Assembly: GCA_022822185.1 (NCBI GenBank)
Contig: JAJECE010000015.1
Coordinates: 1-41,384 of the forward strand
Source: Rhodothermales bacterium
Lineage (GTDB): Bacteria > Bacteroidota > Rhodothermia > Rhodothermales > Bin80
Direction of reading: 5' to 3'
DNA length: 41,384 nt
Below are positions 36,491 to 41,384 of the stretch, in pieces; position 1 is the stretch's first letter; each line of letters begins with the position of its first letter. Below the pieces are notes generated by a model. The model did no database searches. It saw nothing but the letters and a program-made list of their open reading frames with translations, and was not told where the DNA came from. The translations under genes and the position numbers were made by a program.

Positions 36491-37677
36491 TTTTTTGCGT
36501 GTGCCTTGTGTGCAAGATATGCCTGCAGTCCACTGAGTTTGGAAAAACTGCGAGCATCCGGCCCATTCCATAAGGCACTTTCTTCACCATAGGTTGCTAC
36601 ACCGGTGTCAAACATAGAATAGGGGCTTTCGCAGCCTTGCACGGAAATATTCCCTTTGTATAGTCGAACAAAGACCGACCCGGTCACCACATTCTGGGAT
36701 GAGTTCAAAAATGCTTCTATATCTCTCATTACAGGATCAAAATATTGTCCTTCATGGAGCAGCATTCCATAGAAATCACTGATATGGTCTTTCTGATGTC
36801 GTTGCCATTTGGTCAGGACAAGTTTTTCCAGCTCTCTGTGGGCAGTAATCAGAATCAGCGGGGCAGGGGCTTCAAATCCAATTCGCCCTTTGAGTCCAAG
36901 AATCGTGTCGCCAACATGAATATCCCGCCCGACTCCATGTCTGCCGCCGAGAGACGCTAGTTGGGTGATAAGTGTAACGGGAGGGAGTTCCTGGCCATTC
37001 AGAGTAGCCGGCAGTCCATTTTTGAATTCAATGTGCAGATCGCAACCACCTTCGGGGGCTTCAGCAGGAGATACGGTATTCGGATAGGCATCATCCGGTA
37101 ATGGAACTTTTGTCCCCAGAGTTTCTTCTCCACCAATCGTTGTTCCCCACAGTCCATCATTAATGGAATATCGTGTGGTTTTCGAGGGGATTGAGATTCC
37201 GCGCTCACCAAGAAACTTGGTTGTATCCTCTCTGGTGAACCCACAGTCACGGATTGGTGTGATCAGTTCCATCTCATCGGCAAAGAGATGTACGACGGAG
37301 TCAAAGCGCACCTGATCATTGCCTGCTCCTGTTGAACCGTGGGCAATTGCTCTGGCCTTCATCTGCCGGGCAATTTTCACAACCTCAATTGCCTGCACTA
37401 CCCGTTCTGCGCCAACACAAAGGGGATAAACCCCGCCACGCAAGACATTTCCCATAATGAGAAACTTCAGATAATCATCATACAAGTTCTGGCGGGCATC
37501 AACATGAAAATGTTTTTCTGCCCCCAGTTGTCTGGAACGAGCCCTCAAAGCCGTTTCATCCAGAGATGCTCCCGTATCAACAGTTACTGTAAATACGGGC
37601 TCACCGTATGTTTCGCGCAGGTATGGGACGCAAAAAGATGTGTCCAGGCCCCCGCTGAAAGCTAGTACGATTCCCAT
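36487..37677 (-). CDS. argG: Argininosuccinate synthase
   Basis: Joins citrulline and aspartate using ATP. It has 396 residues: PP-loop AFSGGLDTSF (6-15), AHGSTGAGNDQVRFD, SPAEAPEGG, GGRHGVGRDIHVGD and KGNISVQGCESPYS. First gene of the arg operon; in Bacteroidota argG commonly leads argC-argD-argF'-argB-argE. argH and the glutamate N-acyltransferase are not in the window. The 201 bases upstream, shared with divergent moaA, should hold both promoters, but I see no certain ArgR-type operator. Confidence 0.95.
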   Translation of the reverse strand: MGIVLAFSGGLDTSFCVPYLRETYGEPVFTVTVDTGASLDETALRARSRQLGAEKHFHVDARQNLYDDYLKFLIMGNVLRGGVYPLCVGAERVVQAIEVVKIARQMKARAIAHGSTGAGNDQVRFDSVVHLFADEMELITPIRDCGFTREDTTKFLGERGISIPSKTTRYSINDGLWGTTIGGEETLGTKVPLPDDAYPNTVSPAEAPEGGCDLHIEFKNGLPATLNGQELPPVTLITQLASLGGRHGVGRDIHVGDTILGLKGRIGFEAPAPLILITAHRELEKLVLTKWQRHQKDHISDFYGMLLHEGQYFDPVMRDIEAFLNSSQNVVTGSVFVRLYKGNISVQGCESPYSMFDTGVATYGEESALWNGPDARSFSKLSGLQAYLAHKAHAKK

Positions 37678-37878
37678 TTGATCTCATTTTTTAAGATAAC
37701 CAATCTTTTTACGCGTGGAGACAATCCTGGATCAATTACGACTCCAAACCATAAGCAGGGTTGTGCAGTGAGTGATTCAGGTCCTGTGACCGGAACTGCG
37801 CAATCTCTTAAATTGGAGTACAGATCTTACATTCCCGGTCGTTGTTGAATTTACCTGGATGCCCAGAATGCAAAGATA

Positions 37879-38958
37879 ATGTTTGAACTTAAGGTTTTGT
37901 CGGAGCCGAACATTGTCTCCACCGCGCAGGTCCCGGACGATTTTTCATTATCCTATTCACCTGCCAGAGCGCAGGCCACTGTCCTTTCGGATGGATTTGG
38001 CCGTATACATCATTACCTGAGGATTTCGCTGGTTGAACACTGCAATCTGAGATGCAGTTATTGTATGCCGGAGGAGGGACTGGAGTGGACATCTCACGAA
38101 GAATTATTAACCGACGGAGAAATTATCCGCTTGGCACGAATTTTTGTTGGGAAGGGGGTAAAGAAAATCCGTTTGACGGGAGGCGAGCCGCTACTCAGGT
38201 CGGGAATTGGGAAGATCGTTGAAGAACTGGGGGCTTTGCCTGGGCTTCAGACGCTTGCAATGACGACCAATGCACTGCTCTTAAAGCGTAAACTGCCTGC
38301 ACTGCGGGCGGCCGGCATGAACTTGATCAATATAAGTCTCGACACATTACAGCCTGATCGGTTTAAGGAAATTACTCGTCGGGATGGCCTTGGACTTGTG
38401 TTAGAGGCCATTGACCATGCGATTGAACTGGGGTATTCGCCACTTAAGGTCAACTGTGTTGTGATGCGGGGAGTGAATGAGGATGAGATAGTTGATTTTG
38501 TTGAGTTCACTCGCAGACGGCCGATTGAAGTCCGGTTCATTGAGTTTATGCCTTTTGACGGCAACCGGTGGAATGAGGATAAATTGGTTCCCTACAACGA
38601 AATGCTCCGCATGATTCGTCGGGTATATCCAATGGAATCTCTGCACACCAGCCGCAAAGAAACCGCGAAGATGTACAAAGTATCGGGTTTTCTCGGGCGG
38701 ATTGGCTTCATTACATCAATGACAGATCATTTTTGCGAGGGATGCAATCGTCTCCGCATCACCGCTGACGGTCATCTGAAAGTATGCCTGTTTGGGCGAT
38801 CCGAGGTCAATCTGCGAGGTGCAATGCGAGGAGGCGCAGAGGATCAGGATCTACTGGAACTTATCAGTACAGCGGTGGGGGGCAAACACGCCCGGCATGC
38901 CGGGATGCATCTTATTGCGGCCTCAAAAAACCGTCCCATGATCACCATAGGAGGATAG
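37879..38958 (+). CDS. moaA: GTP 3',8-cyclase MoaA (molybdopterin synthesis)
   Basis: Radical SAM enzyme for the first step of molybdenum cofactor synthesis. It has 359 residues. The first [4Fe-4S] cluster uses Cys55, Cys59 and Cys62 (CNLRCSYC), LTGGEPLLR binds SAM, and the second cluster uses Cys286, Cys289 and Cys303 (CEGCNRL, VCLF). The protein ends in MITIGG, the conserved C-terminal Gly-Gly needed for activity. It has about 40 residues before the core, somewhat longer than usual. No other moa/moe gene is nearby, so it stands alone between the arg operon and an accessory region. Confidence 0.95.
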   Translation: MFELKVLSEPNIVSTAQVPDDFSLSYSPARAQATVLSDGFGRIHHYLRISLVEHCNLRCSYCMPEEGLEWTSHEELLTDGEIIRLARIFVGKGVKKIRLTGGEPLLRSGIGKIVEELGALPGLQTLAMTTNALLLKRKLPALRAAGMNLINISLDTLQPDRFKEITRRDGLGLVLEAIDHAIELGYSPLKVNCVVMRGVNEDEIVDFVEFTRRRPIEVRFIEFMPFDGNRWNEDKLVPYNEMLRMIRRVYPMESLHTSRKETAKMYKVSGFLGRIGFITSMTDHFCEGCNRLRITADGHLKVCLFGRSEVNLRGAMRGGAEDQDLLELISTAVGGKHARHAGMHLIAASKNRPMITIGG

Positions 38959-39024
38959 ATTCCGGACATTTCGATTATGATTGTATCCCCTCAATCTGTA
39001 TATTTGAATGCAAAGGAGGGAGTC

Positions 39025-39093
39025 ATGACAGGTCATGACGGCGATAGGATTGCGTTGCAGTATATAAAAGCATGCAAGTTATTGAATGCGTAA
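39025..39093 (+). CDS. Candidate 22-residue small ORF upstream of the nuclease
   Basis: AAAGGAGGG at 39012-39020 sits five bases before an ATG that opens a 22-codon frame (MTGHDGDRIALQYIKACKLL followed by NA) to TAA at 39091. It ends 38 bases before the nuclease ATG. The Shine-Dalgarno is one of the best in the window. Possibilities are a leader peptide, a small partner of the nuclease, or chance. Confidence 0.33.
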   Translation: MTGHDGDRIALQYIKACKLLNA

Positions 39094-39131
39094 GGCAATC
39101 ATCGGACTCAAGTAGGTGATCACTGAGTACT

Positions 39132-39950
39132 ATGGACGCTGGAGAAATTATGACATTGGCAAGAGGTGAAAATGTTTATACAACCGGTGCTCCGCCGTGC
39201 ATTGGAATTGGCCTGAAATGGTCAGGTGAGGAGTACAGTACGGCATTGCAGGGCCCGGTGGCTGCAGTCTTATTTGATGATGTGGGAAAGGGCGAAGCGG
39301 AAGAGATGTTGAGTGGGTTCACCGATACTCATTTTGATCAAGCTCGCCTAGACCGCATTTTTACAGATTCAAGGTATCCAAAGCCATGGCAAGCAGGAGA
39401 GGCGATTGCAGAAGCCTGGCTGGTTGCTCATCGGAACTGTTATTTTCCATGGTCAGTAAAGCGTGACATGCGGAAACAGGGGTCCAGCCTTCCAGGGGCA
39501 GATCTGGTTGGTTTACATGTTGACGCTCATGGTAATTGCATAGCTTTTGGTGAAGTTAAGACATCTTCGGAAGAACAGTATCCACCAAGGGTGGTGTACG
39601 GTGATGAAGGCCTCAGAAAGCAACTCAAAGATATTCGTGACAACACTGCTGTACGGAATGATCTGTTTCGATATTTAGCTCACCGAGCTGTGCGGGCTGA
39701 CTGGAAAGAACGCTTTCAAGAAGCGGCTAAACGATATTTAGCCAATCAGTCCGATGTTCGAATGTTTGGATTCCTGGTACGGGATGTCTCACCAAATGAG
39801 ATGGATTTAAAGGGGACAGTCCGCGATATCGGCCGGAATTGTCCAGGCAGTATGGTGATAGAAGTATTCGGCCTGTACATACAAGGTAATATGAAAAGAT
39901 GGGCGCATTTTCGTATCGTCTGTCACACTATTCATTTAACCTCAATTCAC
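39132..39950 (+). CDS. PD-(D/E)XK nuclease-like protein, probably a phage-defence gene, running in frame into an IS110 transposase
   Basis: The first 273 residues of a 633-residue open frame (39132-41033). The pattern Glu90 (WQAGEAIAEAW), Asp124 (LPGADLVGL), Glu141-x-Lys143 (FGEVKTSS) fits a restriction-endonuclease-like active site with its helix Glu, Asp and ExK. Downstream GLRKQLKDIRDN, LFRYLAHRA and VRMFGFLVRDV look like a conserved globular domain rather than random coding. The layout resembles nuclease subunits of defence systems such as HamA of Hachiman (DUF1837), but I cannot confirm that family, and no helicase partner is visible. The native end seems close to MKRW (about residue 257). 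There is no stop before the transposase ATG at 39951. Confidence 0.6.
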
Positions 39951-41319
39951 ATGTACAAAAAGGTTTATTTCGGGCTGGATGCCCACAATCACAGTTGCGT
40001 TCTCGCAATAATGGATCAGGATGGAGTCCTGGTCTCTAATGAGGGGTTCGGAACCTCGGAAGCTCGGCTGATTCACGCCGTGTCTTCAATCCGGGCTCAC
40101 CACAAACTCTTGGCCGTGGAAGAATCGTCCCTGGCGGGTTGGATCGCGACGACGCTGCGCCCCTATGTGACGGAGTTAATCGTTTGCGATCCCCGGCAAA
40201 ATGCGCTGATCAGCCGTAGCGGGCACAAGGATGACTTCGCAGATGCGTTTAATCTCTGTCGACTGCTTCGCCTGGACGAATTGTCTCCGGTCTATCACGC
40301 CGATGAGTCCCACCGTATAGATTTTAAAATTGCGGTGCAGCAGTATTTATCGTTCCGGGAGGAGCATGCCAAGCTGAAACGGCAGATCAAGGCGAAATTC
40401 CAGCAGGCTGGAATTGTTCGTACGGCGGGCATCAAAATTTATAACAAGACGCATCGGGATCATTATCTCAATCAGTTATCGACGGATACGCGGCGAGAAA
40501 TCGTTCTGAACCTGTATGAATGTCTGGATACAACGGGCAAAATGCGAAAAAAGGCTCGTGAATCTATGATCAAACTGGGAAAACGCTATCCGGAGATCCA
40601 GCAATTCATGCGCGTGCCCGGTGTTGGAATTGTCGGAGCTCATGTATTCAGTGCATTTATTCAGACCCCGCACCGGTTTGCGACCAAACAGCGACTGTGG
40701 AAATACTGCAGGCTTGGCATTCGTGAACAGAGCAGTGCCGGGAAGCCATTGGCGTATAAACGACTGGATTCTTCTGGATCAGGAATCCTGAAGTCCATCA
40801 GTTATCAGTGCTGTCTGTCTGCGCTGCGCACCAAGGATCCGAACGAAGTTTCATTATTCTACGAAGCTTCCTTCCAACGCACGGGGAACAAAACCCACGC
40901 GCGGCTCAATACACAGCGCAAGGTACTGGCGGTTCTTTGGACCATCTGGAAAAACAATGTAGATTATAACCCCAAACTTTTTTATTCACCACCTAAATCC
41001 GCGGTGACCGCGCAGTCTGTGACGAATTCATAGTGCTTTGCAACGGATGCTTGCGGATCCGGGTAGCCGGGATATGCTCCAACTGGGATTTTAACTCCAA
41101 TCTACGGAAGTTCTATACGAGGTTAGCAGCCCGGCCTTTTTGCCCAATAAGACATTAGAGCCCAAATTGGGACTCTCCCAAACGAGTCTGGCAATCGTAT
41201 GAATGCTTTTTTTTACCCGTCTAAGAAGATTCGCATCAAAGCAGACCTTAAGTTCAGCACAGACATGAATTCTTCCTGGTAACAGGCTACACGAAAATAT
41301 CATCACGGAGGATGCGCCC
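39901..41319 (+). mobile_element. IS110-family insertion sequence (ends uncertain)
   Basis: Defined by the transposase at 39951-41033. IS110 elements lack clear terminal repeats and target duplications, so the ends are estimates. GGGCGCAT at 39901-39908 recurs inverted as ATGCGCCC at 41312-41319; if these are subterminal repeats, the element has a short left end and a right end of about 280 bases, as in the IS1111 subgroup. An 8-base match between windows of this size is not rare by chance. Confidence 0.4.
39951..41033 (+). CDS. IS110-family DEDD recombinase/transposase
   Basis: A 360-residue transposase from the ATG at 39951 (MYKKVYFGLDAHNHSCVLAI). The RuvC-like DEDD residues are Asp10, Glu57 or 58 (AVEESSLAGW), Asp95 and Asp98 (SGHKDDFADAFNL). 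The C-terminal Transposase_20 domain shows MRVPGVGIVGAHVFSAFIQT, RFATKQRLWKYCRLGI and a Ser/Gly segment (LDSSGSGILKSISYQ) where the family has its catalytic serine. The frame appears intact, so the element may be active. Members are guided by a bridge RNA encoded in a non-coding end. It is in the same frame as the upstream nuclease, so both could be made as one 633-residue fusion or separately. Confidence 0.88.
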   Translation: MYKKVYFGLDAHNHSCVLAIMDQDGVLVSNEGFGTSEARLIHAVSSIRAHHKLLAVEESSLAGWIATTLRPYVTELIVCDPRQNALISRSGHKDDFADAFNLCRLLRLDELSPVYHADESHRIDFKIAVQQYLSFREEHAKLKRQIKAKFQQAGIVRTAGIKIYNKTHRDHYLNQLSTDTRREIVLNLYECLDTTGKMRKKARESMIKLGKRYPEIQQFMRVPGVGIVGAHVFSAFIQTPHRFATKQRLWKYCRLGIREQSSAGKPLAYKRLDSSGSGILKSISYQCCLSALRTKDPNEVSLFYEASFQRTGNKTHARLNTQRKVLAVLWTIWKNNVDYNPKLFYSPPKSAVTAQSVTNS

Positions 41320-41384
41320 TGTAAAATTTCGTTCATTTTGCAGTAGAAGGGGAGGTGCGTACGAAACTTATCTTTTCAAACGAG
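41034..41384. other. Non-coding right flank of the IS110 element
   Basis: About 350 bases to the window end without a credible gene. It holds several small stems, the clearest being TTGGGA-CTC-TCCCAA at 41167-41181, and a partly palindromic CCGGGTAGCCGGG at 41060-41072. In IS1111-type elements the bridge RNA lies after the transposase, so part of this region may be such an RNA. I cannot fold it reliably by eye. Confidence 0.35.

Noticed and set aside
36491-36571. Longer N-terminus for argC
   Set aside because: The extra 27 codons lie inside argG, lack homology, and precede a perfect ATGA-coupled start that opens directly into the Rossmann motif.
37678-37878. ArgR operator between argG and moaA
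   Set aside because: No clear pair of ARG-box palindromes; the AT-rich segments match the consensus too weakly.
41167-41181. Terminator hairpin after the IS110 transposase
   Set aside because: The six-base stem is not followed by a T run; it is kept only as a possible structural element of the IS end.
41091-41336. 81-codon minus-strand frame near the window end
   Set aside because: No ribosome site, no recognisable domain, and it overlaps the probable non-coding end of the IS element.

Overview
The window (about 41 kb, close to half G+C) looks like a chromosomal piece from the Bacteroidota/Rhodothermota side of bacteria. The support is two secreted proteins ending in type IX secretion (T9SS) sorting domains, an acyl-ornithine carbamoyltransferase of the Bacteroidetes/Xanthomonas kind instead of ordinary ArgF, the arg gene order G-C-D-F'-B-E, and mostly weak Shine-Dalgarno signals. 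The exact lineage is inferred, not proven.

Layout. 1-8762: three large exported proteins on the + strand, namely a 5'-truncated subtilisin-like protease, a protein sharing its C-terminal half, and a 1313-residue leucine-rich-repeat metalloprotease. 8763-9117: remnant of a transposase. 9211-12019: divergent HD phosphohydrolase (-) and polysaccharide-deacetylase-like protein (+). 12043-16773: mutS, purD and an exported beta-propeller protein. 17095-26717: a compact branched-chain amino acid operon, ilvB-ilvN-ilvC-leuB-leuA-leuC-leuD-cimA. Citramalate synthase together with LeuCD and LeuB can supply 2-oxobutyrate, so this operon covers leucine, valine and a threonine-independent isoleucine route except for ilvD and the transaminase. 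26898-31148: an accessory patch with a BNR-repeat sialidase-like gene, a partial second copy of its 3' end plus a small unknown gene, a broken tnpB, and a family of small coiled-coil/membrane-anchor genes, one decayed. 31463-37677: the arginine operon on the - strand, transcribed argG-argC-argD-argF'-argB-argE with overlapping start and stop codons. 37879-38958: moaA. 39025-41384: a tiny ORF, a PD-(D/E)XK nuclease-like gene, and an IS110-family transposase read in the same uninterrupted frame.

The most informative observations are: (i) the arginine carbamoyltransferase carries Val at the residue that separates N-acetyl- from N-succinyl-ornithine enzymes, which predicts a succinylated arginine pathway; (ii) the in-frame nuclease/IS110 junction, where a defence-like gene has been hit by a bridge-RNA-type element; (iii) the duplicated sialidase tail and its conserved but unrecognised 82-residue partner; (iv) the shared, unnamed module in the two T9SS cargo proteins. 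No tRNA, rRNA, CRISPR array or replication origin was found.
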